A stretch of 64,000 bases of DNA, taken from contig OY282354.1 of NCBI GenBank assembly GCA_958295485.1, forward strand, positions 2,565,001 to 2,629,000, given 5' to 3'. Below, piece after piece: positions 15,837 through 23,282 of the stretch. Every line of letters begins with the position of its first letter. Within the stretch, counting starts at the first letter, position 1. This stretch comes from an uncultured Gammaproteobacteria bacterium. GTDB lineage: Bacteria > Pseudomonadota > Gammaproteobacteria > Eutrophobiales > Eutrophobiaceae. The position numbers were made by a program, and so were the translations under genes. The notes under the pieces are model-generated. The model was not told where the DNA came from. It saw only the letters and a program-made list of their open reading frames with translations, and made no database searches.

Positions 15837-17978
15837 TCAAAGTGAGACACGAATGCCGAATATACCCGAGCGTCCCGGCAACGGCGCCTGTTCTTTTACA
15901 AAAGATGTATGCCGGCGGATCTCCTCATCAAGCAGGTTGTCACCGCTGACAAAGAGCGTCATATCACTCTCCCCCAGCTTGAACGTGTAACCTGCATAGA
16001 TGTTCAACGTGTCGTATCCGCCGGTTTCCGTTTCCAGGGGCGCCGTGTCATCCTGTTTATTCACACGGATATAGTTCAGGAAGGCGTACCAGGAACCCCG
16101 CGAATAATTCAAGCCGGCGCCGAAACGCCAAGGGGTGATGCGCGGCAAGTGGATATCGTTACTACGCTTTCCTTCTACATAGTCTGCCCACAAACGGACA
16201 TCCAGCGCACCCCGGTCATCATCCAGCACGCGCGCGATGCCTTCCATTTCAAAGCCCATGAAATCCGCATCGTCCTGGGCCTGAAACACCAAAAGCGGTT
16301 CTTCATCTTCGTCCGAAGGCAGGATATTGGCCGGATCACCGTCAAAGTCTTCTTCCACCCGGTCGGCGAAACCGTCTGCGTTCAAGTCCTGTTCCTGCAG
16401 GAAGATGAAATCGTTGATCCGGTTATAGAAAAAATTGGTCGTAAAGGTGAATTTGCCCGCCGTTTTACGCAAGTAGATATCAATATTGATGGATTTTTCC
16501 TTCTCCAGGTTGGGATTGCCAATCTCAAACGTCGTCGTCGCCAAGTGGTGACCATTCGAATACAATTCCTCGATGGCGGGCGCCCGTTGCGCATGGGTGA
16601 CGGCTAAACCCAACTGGTAATCCTGGGCATAATCCCAACTCACGCCACCGGAAACACTGAATAGATCATGCTTCGCTTCTGCACCGCTGGCCGTGCTTGT
16701 GTCCTGGTGTTCATACCTGGCGCCGAGATCCACGTGCCACGGTCCGAAGTCACTTTTTTCCAATACGAACACACCGATGGACTCAAGCTCCGACGGCGCG
16801 ACAAAACTTTCTTCACCTACCGCCGCGAAATCCTTATCACGATACTGGATACCAAAAGCGCCATCCCAGCTGCCTATGGGGTCATGGATAAACTCGATGC
16901 GGCCTTCCACTTCTTCATTATCAAAGGCTGTGCCCACTTCACCGCTCGGCTCAAGCTCAACGTGTTCATAGTCATTGTAGGCTAAACGCGTCTTGATCTG
17001 GCGTAAACCGGCAAAAGGTTCGTTTAAAGCCGCCTTGAAGTCATAGCGCGTTTGTTCCATGTCTATCCGCGCGCCACCTTCCTCCGCTTCTTCATGATGA
17101 TCTTCCTCCTCCCCTTCTTCACCATGTTCTTCTTCACCATGTTCTTCTTCATGGTGATGCCCCGGCACACCGTAGTTCATGTCAAGCCGGCTCACGGCAA
17201 ACCCGACGAACCCGCGATCGCCGATCCAGGATAACCCACCGGCCACGTTCTCTGTTTCAATACTGCTGTTCTCGAAGACGCCTTGCCCTGAATCGTCCCC
17301 GTCATCGTGTTCGTCCGGTTCCGATTCAGCAAACCCGGGGATATCGTAATCATCGGTATCGCGCAACATGCCATCAATATGAAAAGCAAAATTACCTGTT
17401 CCGATATTGACACTGCCGGCGCCGGTCATACCATCGGAAACGGTTTCGTATTCAACCAACAGGTCGCCTTCCAGACTTTCAGGAACATATTCAAGGATCC
17501 GATCGTTAACGATATTGACCACCCCGCCACTGGCGCCGCTGCCATAAAGTAATGTCGCGGGACCGCGAAAGATCTCAACCTGTCGTGCAAATACGGGCTC
17601 TGCAGGGACAGCGTGATCGGCGCTGATACTAGCCACGTCCATAGTGCTAATGCCGTTTTCCAGGATGCTCACCCGGCTACCGCCTAAACCGCGGATGATG
17701 GGGCGCCCCGCGCCAGTCCCAAAATCGCTGGATGTCACCCCAAGCTCATCGGCAACCGTTTCGCCAATATTACGAATGCTGCGGGTTTTCAATTCTTCTT
17801 TGGTCAGGACCTGGACGGGTTGTACCAAGTGAGCCTCGACCTCACCCAACGGGTCGGCGGTGATGACGATCTCAGGTATCTCCGTGCCGCCGACCGGTTC
17901 ATCGGCGAATAAGAAAGGCGCATGAACGGTCACGGCAACTATCAATGGGACGATAGTTTTTAAATTAAATCTATACAT
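15837..17978 (-). CDS. TonB-dependent outer-membrane receptor, ZnuD-like (zinc uptake)
   Basis: A 713-residue receptor. A signal peptide (to about residue 25) is followed by a TonB-box-like segment (EIVITADP), a plug domain with RPIIRGLGGSRVSILENG and RGPATLLYGSGASGGVVNIV, then a 22-strand-type barrel ending in a terminal aromatic-free IFGIRVSL. One extracellular loop is extremely rich in His and acidic residues (HHHEEEHGEEEHGEE region, about residues 270-300), as in ZnuD-type zinc receptors, whose loops capture Zn(II). The small gene upstream and the palindrome in front of it suggest a metal-regulated unit. Zinc is the best guess for the substrate; nickel or copper cannot be excluded. Confidence 0.85.
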   Translation of the reverse strand: MYRFNLKTIVPLIVAVTVHAPFLFADEPVGGTEIPEIVITADPLGEVEAHLVQPVQVLTKEELKTRSIRNIGETVADELGVTSSDFGTGAGRPIIRGLGGSRVSILENGISTMDVASISADHAVPAEPVFARQVEIFRGPATLLYGSGASGGVVNIVNDRILEYVPESLEGDLLVEYETVSDGMTGAGSVNIGTGNFAFHIDGMLRDTDDYDIPGFAESEPDEHDDGDDSGQGVFENSSIETENVAGGLSWIGDRGFVGFAVSRLDMNYGVPGHHHEEEHGEEEHGEEGEEEDHHEEAEEGGARIDMEQTRYDFKAALNEPFAGLRQIKTRLAYNDYEHVELEPSGEVGTAFDNEEVEGRIEFIHDPIGSWDGAFGIQYRDKDFAAVGEESFVAPSELESIGVFVLEKSDFGPWHVDLGARYEHQDTSTASGAEAKHDLFSVSGGVSWDYAQDYQLGLAVTHAQRAPAIEELYSNGHHLATTTFEIGNPNLEKEKSINIDIYLRKTAGKFTFTTNFFYNRINDFIFLQEQDLNADGFADRVEEDFDGDPANILPSDEDEEPLLVFQAQDDADFMGFEMEGIARVLDDDRGALDVRLWADYVEGKRSNDIHLPRITPWRFGAGLNYSRGSWYAFLNYIRVNKQDDTAPLETETGGYDTLNIYAGYTFKLGESDMTLFVSGDNLLDEEIRRHTSFVKEQAPLPGRSGIFGIRVSL

Positions 17979-18046
17979 GTAAGTATCTCCTCATAAGCAA
18001 CAAGGGAATAACGCCGAGCGTTATTCAAATAAACGAACTTGAAACC

Positions 18047-18334
18047 TTATGCAGGAGATGCCGGGGGAGCGCGCGCAGGGGCAGCGTATAAGTAGTATGA
18101 ATGGTAAACGCTTTCAGCCAACGCCAAAGCAGCGCCAGCCACAAGCAGGGTTGAAAAAACGTGAACAGGCGCAACCGTCTTGTCATCAAATACGGATTGC
18201 GTCAGACATTGAACGCAATAGTCGCCGGTTGGTTGGGACTCATGCTCGAATCGATGGTCGAGCGCGACCGCCTGCCCAAACAAGACCAGAGCGGCCAGCA
18301 ACCAGCCTGACAGTTGTCTACAACCTGAATACAT
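18047..18334 (-). CDS. Small membrane/periplasmic CxxC protein next to zinc receptor
   Basis: A 95-residue protein has a hydrophobic segment at 8-22 (GWLLAALVLFGQAVA), then a His- and Cys-bearing stretch (DHRFEHES, YCVQCL) and a second hydrophobic segment near 62-80. The C-terminus is Pro/Ala-rich. The CxxC plus His pattern resembles small DUF2946-like proteins often found beside metal receptors, but family assignment is tentative. It lies 68 bp upstream of the ZnuD-like gene in the same direction, and its start is 16 bp downstream of a palindrome, so the two probably form one metal-responsive transcription unit. Confidence 0.6.
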   Translation of the reverse strand: MYSGCRQLSGWLLAALVLFGQAVALDHRFEHESQPTGDYCVQCLTQSVFDDKTVAPVHVFSTLLVAGAALALAESVYHSYYLYAAPARAPPASPA

Positions 18335-18349
18335 TTATGCTACGGAAAG

Positions 18350-18369
18350 ATTATAAGTATGCTTATTAT
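18350..18369. promoter_or_regulatory. ATAAG-n4-CTTAT palindrome, candidate metal-regulator operator
   Basis: The inverted repeat ATAAG (18353-18357) and CTTAT (18362-18366) sits in an AT-rich stretch 16-35 bp before the start codon of the CxxC protein gene, where a promoter core would be. Zur and Fur boxes are AT-rich palindromes of this general form. The match to a Zur consensus is only loose, so the regulator is inferred from the zinc-receptor context. Confidence 0.35.
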
Positions 18370-18405
18370 ACAGGGTAAATAGAGAACAGACCACAGTTAT
18401 TACAC

Positions 18406-19617
18406 CTACACCACACCCGGTACCAGCTCCGGGAAATACCAAGGCTCAGCATGTTCGGGTATCGCCCACCTAAGGGGTGATTTTGCGCTCGTCTCCGTAA
18501 GCAATCCCTCATTTTTCAACTGCGATAACAACCGCCTGGCGCTACGTTCCGGCATCCCGCACAACTCATGGGCCATTGATTTTTCCAGTTCACCGTTGAT
18601 AAACGCGTGATATAAAACCAGGGCGGCAACGTCCCTTAACTTGCCGCTGATGCCCGGTACACGTTCATCATTACGTGCCCGGATATAACTTGCAATTCGC
18701 TTCTGCATTGTCTCCAGCTTGAGTAGCTCATCAATATAGTGGATTTGATCAATTGCTGTTTTCAGCATGTACTCGCAAAAATCCAGCAGGTTTTTTTCAC
18801 TGAGCAATCCACGACCATCATAAGTACCCTGCCGGTTGAAATCAGCCCGCGCCAGTAAATTCTTATAGGTATCCACGGTTCTTGCCAAACCGCGGCTCAG
18901 ACACCAGGCGCCGGCGCCATCGAGACCAAGGCAATATAATCCTCTATCGGTAAATAAACGGGCAATTCGACCGTTGCCGTCAACAAAGGGATGTATCCAT
19001 ACCAATCGGTGATGGGCGCACATCACGGCAATGAGCTTTTTATCACCGGTAAAACGGCTGGGGTGATAGGCTACGCAGAAATGTCGCATCAGCGCAGGCA
19101 GATCGCCGGCTGGCGGTGGAATATGTCGGCCTATCTTGACTTCCCCCCTGCGCCACTCCCCTGGCGCGACCCTGGCTTTTACCTTGCCATCCGTATCCTT
19201 GATTTCCCGCAGATGCTCCGGGAGTTGTGAGTAAAATTCCCGGTGCATGTCCTTAAGAAATCCCGGAGAATAAAGCCTGTCCTGGTTTGGGGATTGCTCC
19301 TCTATCCAATTCTGGGCATGAATATGCGCTACTGACTCTAGCTGCAAATCCCGCTTTGCCTGATCATCAGCGTAATCACCGCGCTGGGCAACGCGTATCT
19401 CATGGGGTAAGGTGCGATTGCCTTCAATCAGGTTGGAATAATAGGAATTGATCACAGCCATGTGTCGGCGAATAGCATCTTGCGTGGCTTCCGCCAGATG
19501 ACCGGCGAGTTTCGCATCGGCCCTGGCGAGTGACACCGCCAAATCCGGCAATTCCGACTGGCTTAATGCCTGCTCACTCGGTATGAACGGTGTGAATTGA
19601 TGTTCCGTTGTTGTCAT
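18406..19617 (-). CDS. Fic-family AMPylator, class II, with C-terminal winged helix
   Basis: A 403-residue protein (ATG 19617, AAGG ribosome site) contains the catalytic Fic motif HPFVDGNGR at about 209-217, so it should transfer AMP from ATP to a hydroxyl on a target protein. The N-terminal helix carries the self-inhibitory motif S-NLI-EGN at 61-67, which marks it as class II (its Glu blocks ATP gamma-phosphate). The last 90 residues (LRDVAALVLYHAFI, ERSARRLLSQLKNEGLL) look like a winged-helix DNA-binding domain, common in stand-alone Fic proteins. No FicA-type antitoxin lies next to it, consistent with built-in inhibition. The promoter region carries duplicated TTTGGCCG motifs that the helix could bind. 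Confidence 0.92.
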   Translation of the reverse strand: MTTTEHQFTPFIPSEQALSQSELPDLAVSLARADAKLAGHLAEATQDAIRRHMAVINSYYSNLIEGNRTLPHEIRVAQRGDYADDQAKRDLQLESVAHIHAQNWIEEQSPNQDRLYSPGFLKDMHREFYSQLPEHLREIKDTDGKVKARVAPGEWRRGEVKIGRHIPPPAGDLPALMRHFCVAYHPSRFTGDKKLIAVMCAHHRLVWIHPFVDGNGRIARLFTDRGLYCLGLDGAGAWCLSRGLARTVDTYKNLLARADFNRQGTYDGRGLLSEKNLLDFCEYMLKTAIDQIHYIDELLKLETMQKRIASYIRARNDERVPGISGKLRDVAALVLYHAFINGELEKSMAHELCGMPERSARRLLSQLKNEGLLTETSAKSPLRWAIPEHAEPWYFPELVPGVV

Positions 19618-19640
19618 AAACAAGCAACCTTCCGCATCGT

Positions 19641-19752
19641 TTTTGGCCGGTTGTTTGGCCGATTTAATATAACTCTAACTACATGTTTTATAATAGTATA
19701 TGATTTTATTTATCAGATAAACAACAATATTTTTGGCCGGTTCTTTGGCCGG
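19641..19752. promoter_or_regulatory. Duplicated TTTGGCCG direct repeats around the fic promoter
   Basis: The motif TTTTGGCCGGTTnTTTGGCC occurs at 19641 and again at 19731, exactly 90 bp apart, each holding two TTTGGCCG half-sites one helical turn apart. Between them lies a strongly AT-rich stretch that probably holds the fic promoter. The first copy starts 24 bp upstream of the fic start codon. Binding by the winged helix of the Fic protein itself (autoregulation) is inference. Confidence 0.5.
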
Positions 19753-19816
19753 TATGAAAAAGGGTGTGAATGAACCTGGGTAAAAGGGGCAGGTCAGTTC
19801 AGAGGGAGTAAATGCC

Positions 19817-20104
19817 TCAAGCCGCTTTTTTCGATCGTGTTGTAATTTTCAGTTCCCGCCCTACCCTGGCTAGCATATTCACCAACGCATCAATGCTGAA
19901 TTTGAATATGTGACCGTCCATCAATGCACTCACCTCAGGCTGGTTTATACCCAGCAAGGTAGCGGCATCTTTCTGCTTGAGGCCTTTCTTACGAATGTAT
20001 TCTCGAATTTCAAGCAGTAATTCCGCACGGACTTTCATGTTGGCGGCTTCCTGTTTGTTAAAACCGATATCCTCAAAGATGTTGTCCGTCGTGAGGTTTT
20101 TCAT
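19817..20104 (-). CDS. HigA-type Xre-family antitoxin
   Basis: The start at ATG 20104 is chosen for its GAGGCAAC ribosome site; upstream codons are part of the broken toxin frame. The 95-residue product has a central helix-turn-helix (GLKQKDAATLLGINQPEVSALMDGH) and is the size and pattern of HigA/HTH_37 antitoxins that neutralise a HigB RelE-fold RNase and repress the operon. It is encoded directly after, and overlapping, a degenerate higB remnant, so it now appears to be an orphan antitoxin. Confidence 0.8.
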   Translation of the reverse strand: MKNLTTDNIFEDIGFNKQEAANMKVRAELLLEIREYIRKKGLKQKDAATLLGINQPEVSALMDGHIFKFSIDALVNMLARVGRELKITTRSKKAA

Positions 20105-20255
20105 CGTGTTGCCTCTTAATCTGTTTAAGCCTGTTTCTGGCCAGGTCCAAGTCTTGTCTTGATGTACGCTGTGTCTTTTTTCGGAATGCATGAGGCACGC
20201 GGAGGGCATCCTTGTTGAGATATGGCAGGCCTGATACTTTGTACACTTTCAGCAA
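20073..20255 (-). pseudogene. HigB (Gp49-like) toxin remnant, C-terminal part only
   Basis: The frame contains HAFRKKTQRTSRQDLDLARN, which matches the conserved C-terminal signature of Gp49/HigB toxins (HAFQKKTQKT...DIDLAK). The preceding two-thirds of a normal toxin of about 110 residues is absent; unrelated codons precede it and no RelE-fold core is seen. It overlaps the start of the antitoxin gene by 32 bp, the usual higB-higA layout. The toxin has evidently lost its 5' part. Confidence 0.6.
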
Positions 20256-20312
20256 ATACTGCCTATACCGTCATTTTTTTACAGGTTTCAGTATCCTTGA
20301 CAACCGCACTAT

Positions 20313-20735
20313 TCATCTATCACTCCAAGGGTTGATGACAGGGATGCTGCAACCTTCGTAATCTGACACATTTCGCGTTGCAACGGCCATACTTCTCGAC
20401 CGCGCTATCGCAGCAATCTGTCCGTCAAACTGTGATAGCGGTTGTCCGGCATTGCGACGGGCTGAAGCGATTTCTGCATAAGCATGTGCGGCCGCACTAT
20501 CGAAAGACAGCAATCGACCATTAAAAAGACTGTTAAAGGCATACTCGGCTGCTTCGGCAAGTTCGCTTCGCCGTCTACCCTCAGGCAGGAATGCTATACC
20601 GGTGAGAATCTCTGCCTGAGTGACGGCGGTCACGTATAAGTCGTGTCTGGGATGCTCATCCAGCCAGGCCATAACTTCCGGACTTGGGACATTACGCATC
20701 ACCTCTGAGACGATATTGGTATCAAGAATAAACAT
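20313..20735 (-). CDS. PIN-domain toxin, FitB/VapC type
   Basis: The start ATG 20735 lies 7 bp after the antitoxin stop; a TTG at 20750 would overlap it. The 140-residue protein has the PIN pattern: first acidic residue in FILDTNIVSEVM, Glu in TQAEILTG, Asp in LSQFDGQIAAIA and the last in ATRNVSDYEG, which together coordinate metal for RNA cleavage. FitB-like proteins are site-specific RNases, usually cutting tRNA or rRNA. Length and all four acidic positions are intact, so the toxin is probably active. Confidence 0.88.
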   Translation of the reverse strand: MFILDTNIVSEVMRNVPSPEVMAWLDEHPRHDLYVTAVTQAEILTGIAFLPEGRRRSELAEAAEYAFNSLFNGRLLSFDSAAAHAYAEIASARRNAGQPLSQFDGQIAAIARSRSMAVATRNVSDYEGCSIPVINPWSDR

Positions 20736-20742
20736 TGCAGAG

Positions 20743-20988
20743 CTACTCAAACGGGGGCGGGTCCCGCATCGGCTCGCGCGGCAGCAGTTTCAGTTCAACG
20801 CCGCCAAAAGGTTTGAAGAGTTCATACAGCGCTGTCCCTAATCCTTTTTCAGGTGCCAATTTCTGCTCGACCGCCCCGGCCAGTATCAGGCGGGCTTCCT
20901 CTTCCATCGAACGCCCGTGTCCGGCTGCGCGTATCCTCAGACGCGTCTTTACCTTATCATCCAGATTGCGAATTGTGATGCTTGCCAT
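20743..20988 (-). CDS. FitA/StbC-type ribbon-helix-helix antitoxin
   Basis: The start MASITIRNLDD (ATG 20988) is preferred over in-frame codons upstream because AGAGG sits 7 bp ahead. The 81-residue protein begins with an Arc/MetJ-type ribbon-helix-helix (ITIRNLDDKVKTRLRIRAAG, then RSMEEEARLIL), which binds the operator, and ends in a flexible Pro-rich tail (LLPREPMRDPPPFE) expected to occupy the toxin active site. It forms a two-gene operon with the PIN toxin just downstream. Confidence 0.88.
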   Translation of the reverse strand: MASITIRNLDDKVKTRLRIRAAGHGRSMEEEARLILAGAVEQKLAPEKGLGTALYELFKPFGGVELKLLPREPMRDPPPFE

Positions 20989-21009
20989 AATCATGCCTCT
21001 GCCATTCAA

Positions 21010-21481
21010 ATACCCAGGATGATAAATGATGATTGCATTGCAATCAATATATTCCTGAACCGCGGGTGGGCCAGATTACGGGGAGGGGGTCAGTTCAAGC
21101 CAATACCAGGCTGTTAACAAGAAACACAAAAGCCAGGACCGCTGTTGTTTTGGTCAAAAAGTTGCCAGTGCCTTACGATCCAAAGATAGTAGTTGACGCT
21201 CCGCTGCCAAAGGCGGCGCCTGCATCAGCGTAATCGCCGCGCTGGGCAACGCGTATCTCACAGGGTAAGGTGCGATGAACGTGAACAGTGATTCCGGAAA
21301 CAACCGGAACAAGTGTTCACGATTAACCGGAATCGGTGTTCACGTTCAACCGGATTACGCAAATAGGTTGAAAAATCCATTCTTGCCCCAATATTTAGTA
21401 GTTACAAATCAGATTTAGATGCATATTTTGTGTATTTCTTTTTCGTAAATCTGTTTCACGCTGAAAAATTGGGGTATATCG
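21010..21481. other. Gene-free 470-bp junction: secG/fic chimeric scar plus IS-end remnants
   Basis: Positions about 21098-21225 are a near copy (about 94% by eye) of an internal piece of secG (compare 23436-23563). At the word CATCAGCG the similarity switches to an internal piece of fic (compare 19367-19411), continuing to about 21275. After that come IS21-like terminal repeats to 21362 and then an AT-rich leader before the 83-residue gene. No intact reading frame is supported. The patchwork records at least two recombination events. Confidence 0.75.
21276..21362. mobile_element. IS21-like terminal repeat remnant
   Basis: GTTCACGATTAACCGGAATC and GTTCACGTTCAACCGGATTA follow one another 23 bp apart, and an inverted version (GTGAACAGTGATTCCGG) precedes them. 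Multiple short direct repeats inside each terminus, in opposite orientation at the two ends, are typical of IS21-family elements; the complete IS21 at 57673-59990 shows the same architecture with a different sequence. No transposase sequence remains between the two ends. Confidence 0.45.
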
Positions 21482-21733
21482 ATGGTTAATAAGAAAGTTA
21501 CCGGTAAAAGGGCAGCCAGTGCTGCTTCGAAGACCTTAAAAAATATGTCGACTGGCAGTAAATCTAAAACCGCAGCAGGTAGTGCATTGTCGCAACGAAA
21601 AGCACCTAAAAAGCAGACTTCCTCCAAAGCTGCTACGGCGGCCTCCAAGACTTTATCTGACAGGCGTACATCAAAGTCGTCAAAATCAGCCGCTGGTAGC
21701 GCACTGGTTCAAGCTAGGAAGAAAAGACGATAA
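21482..21733 (+). CDS. Small basic Lys/Ser/Ala-rich protein with internal duplication
   Basis: An 83-residue, strongly basic protein is built from two similar halves: RAASAASKTLKNMSTGSKSK followed by TAAGSALSQ, and KAATAASKTLSDRRTSKSSK followed by SAAGSALVQ. The pattern SKTL...SK-K-AAGSAL is one I have seen in short conserved hypothetical proteins of diverse bacteria, without known function. The charge suggests nucleic-acid binding, possibly histone-H1-like compaction, but this is inference. It lies 48 bp upstream of the nuclease gene in the same direction within an AT-rich patch, so the two may be co-transcribed and transferred together. Confidence 0.7.
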   Translation: MVNKKVTGKRAASAASKTLKNMSTGSKSKTAAGSALSQRKAPKKQTSSKAATAASKTLSDRRTSKSSKSAAGSALVQARKKRR

Positions 21734-21781
21734 TCCTATAAAAACAATGTTCCAACTGATTTATGTAAGGTATCTAGAGTT

Positions 21782-23041
21782 ATGTATCGCAAACAAAACA
21801 ATTTACTTTTTTCTGGTGGGGATTTGAGAGGAACGCTGGATAGCTGTTCTAAAAAAATCTCTGAAACCGTAGATACTACTCCCAGAGATCAATTCCTTGC
21901 CACACCTGAGGAAGATTTGATTGAGCATATTAATTCTCAGTTTTACATTGATCCTTTAGTCTTGTATGAAGACTCGAAGGAAATGAAGCAATACGAAACA
22001 ACTATAGATATCAGCAGGGATCCTAATAGATACATTAGTAGGCCAGGCCCACATCATGTTCCCGGGTTTCGAATTGTAGTCTCAATACCATACACGGGTG
22101 ATGATGATTTATGGAAATTGCAGCCTAGTCATTACCAGTCTGTCTTCCCGCACGCGGAAGTCAGGAAATCGCATGGTAATAAACCAAGCCATTTAGAACT
22201 AATTTTTGAGCAGGCTTCTGATGAACCCCCAGATAGAATAAAGCAAGAGCTCGATAGCGAGTTAGATACTATTCGGTTCTATGTTAATTCCCAGCGTGAA
22301 CAAGTTGAATACTATAATTCTACATTACCCGCTATCATACTAAAGTCGATTAAATCGAGAAAAGAACGCCTTAAAAAACACGATGGAATAGCCGGTTTTC
22401 TGGGGATACCCTTGAAGCGAAGCACTGAGGCTCCGTCAGTAAAACCAATTCCAATAAAACGAACTTTAGTAAAACCATTACCACCACCGCCTAAGGCAGG
22501 TTTTCAGCCTGAACCAGGGATAACTGACGAGGATTATGAGCACATTCTGTCCGTAATTAGGCACGTGGGAAGAACTTTTGAGGCTACACCTAAAACATAT
22601 GCAGTGCATGATGAAGAAGAGTTGAGAAATATTATTCTTGCCCATCTAAATGGGCACTATCAGGGCGATGCAACTGGTGAGACATTTCGGCGTACAGGGA
22701 AAACCGATATTCGTATTGAAAATAAGGATAGGGCTGCGTTTGTTGGCGAATGTAAGGTGTGGCGTGGACCTAAAGAGTTACTTGCAGCCGTTGACCAGTT
22801 GTTAAGTTATCTAACTTGGCGAGACTGCAAAGCTTCAATCATCATATTTAATAAGGATAATGTGGAATTTACAGAGATACTGGATAAAATTCCAAAAACA
22901 TTAAAAACTCATAGAAGTCACAAACGCTATTTAGAGCAGATGGAAGCTGGAGAATGGCGCGTCGTATTTTCTTCTAAGGAAGATGAACTGAGGCAGATTA
23001 TAGTGAATATTTTTGTTTTTAATTTATACGTGGCTGAATAA
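21782..23041 (+). CDS. PD-(D/E)XK-fold nuclease with unknown N-terminal domain
   Basis: A 419-residue protein. The C-terminal third has a restriction-endonuclease-like core: helix Glu in EEELRNIILAHLN (about 278-290), GKTDIRI with Asp at 309, VGECKVW with Glu 323 and Lys 325, and a following helix AAVDQLLSYLTWRD with the Gln often seen in Mrr/ECK-type enzymes. The N-terminal 200 residues hold a separate domain (RIVVSIPYTGDDDLWKLQPS, EYYNSTLPAIILKSI) that I do not recognise, joined by a Pro-rich linker (about 218-245). The gene is markedly richer in AT than its neighbours. A DNA-cleaving defence effector is the likely role; no methylase or other partner apart from the basic 83-residue protein is adjacent. 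Confidence 0.75.
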   Translation: MYRKQNNLLFSGGDLRGTLDSCSKKISETVDTTPRDQFLATPEEDLIEHINSQFYIDPLVLYEDSKEMKQYETTIDISRDPNRYISRPGPHHVPGFRIVVSIPYTGDDDLWKLQPSHYQSVFPHAEVRKSHGNKPSHLELIFEQASDEPPDRIKQELDSELDTIRFYVNSQREQVEYYNSTLPAIILKSIKSRKERLKKHDGIAGFLGIPLKRSTEAPSVKPIPIKRTLVKPLPPPPKAGFQPEPGITDEDYEHILSVIRHVGRTFEATPKTYAVHDEEELRNIILAHLNGHYQGDATGETFRRTGKTDIRIENKDRAAFVGECKVWRGPKELLAAVDQLLSYLTWRDCKASIIIFNKDNVEFTEILDKIPKTLKTHRSHKRYLEQMEAGEWRVVFSSKEDELRQIIVNIFVFNLYVAE

Positions 23042-23099
23042 GCATTCAAAACTATGTGCGTTACTTGAAGGGGAACACCACCCACGCAACTTGTGTAAT

Positions 23100-23128
23100 G
23101 AACCGTCCCGGGAATCCCGGGGCGGTTC
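23100..23128. terminator. Strong GC hairpin between nuclease gene and tRNA-Leu
   Basis: GAACCG-t-CCCGGG and CCCGGG-g-CGGTTC form a long GC-rich stem with an AAT loop. It lies downstream of both converging units: the nuclease gene on the plus strand and the tpiA-secG-tRNA unit on the minus strand. There is no T tract on either side, so termination, if any, would be imperfect or the hairpin may act as an RNA 3'-end stabiliser. Confidence 0.5.
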
Positions 23129-23168
23129 ACCTCAATTAAATTAAGCGACTAGTTGGTCATAGAAATCT

Positions 23169-23255
23169 TGGTGCCGATGGCCGGAGTCGAACCGGCACGC
23201 CTTTTGGGCACTGCCCCCTCAAGACAGCGTGTCTACCAAATTCCACCACATCGGC
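23169..23255 (-). tRNA. tRNA-Leu (anticodon GAG), CCA encoded
   Basis: On the minus strand GCCGATG pairs with CATCGGC as acceptor stem; the anticodon arm CTGTC-TTGAGGG-GGCAG shows GAG; a long variable arm (TGCCCAAAAGGCG) is as expected for a class II tRNA; the T arm is CCGGTTCGACTCCGG; 3' CCA is encoded. The gene follows secG by 28 bp, the classical gammaproteobacterial order. Confidence 0.97.
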
Positions 23256-23282
23256 ACGTGTGAGCTTGCTATTGATCCTGTT

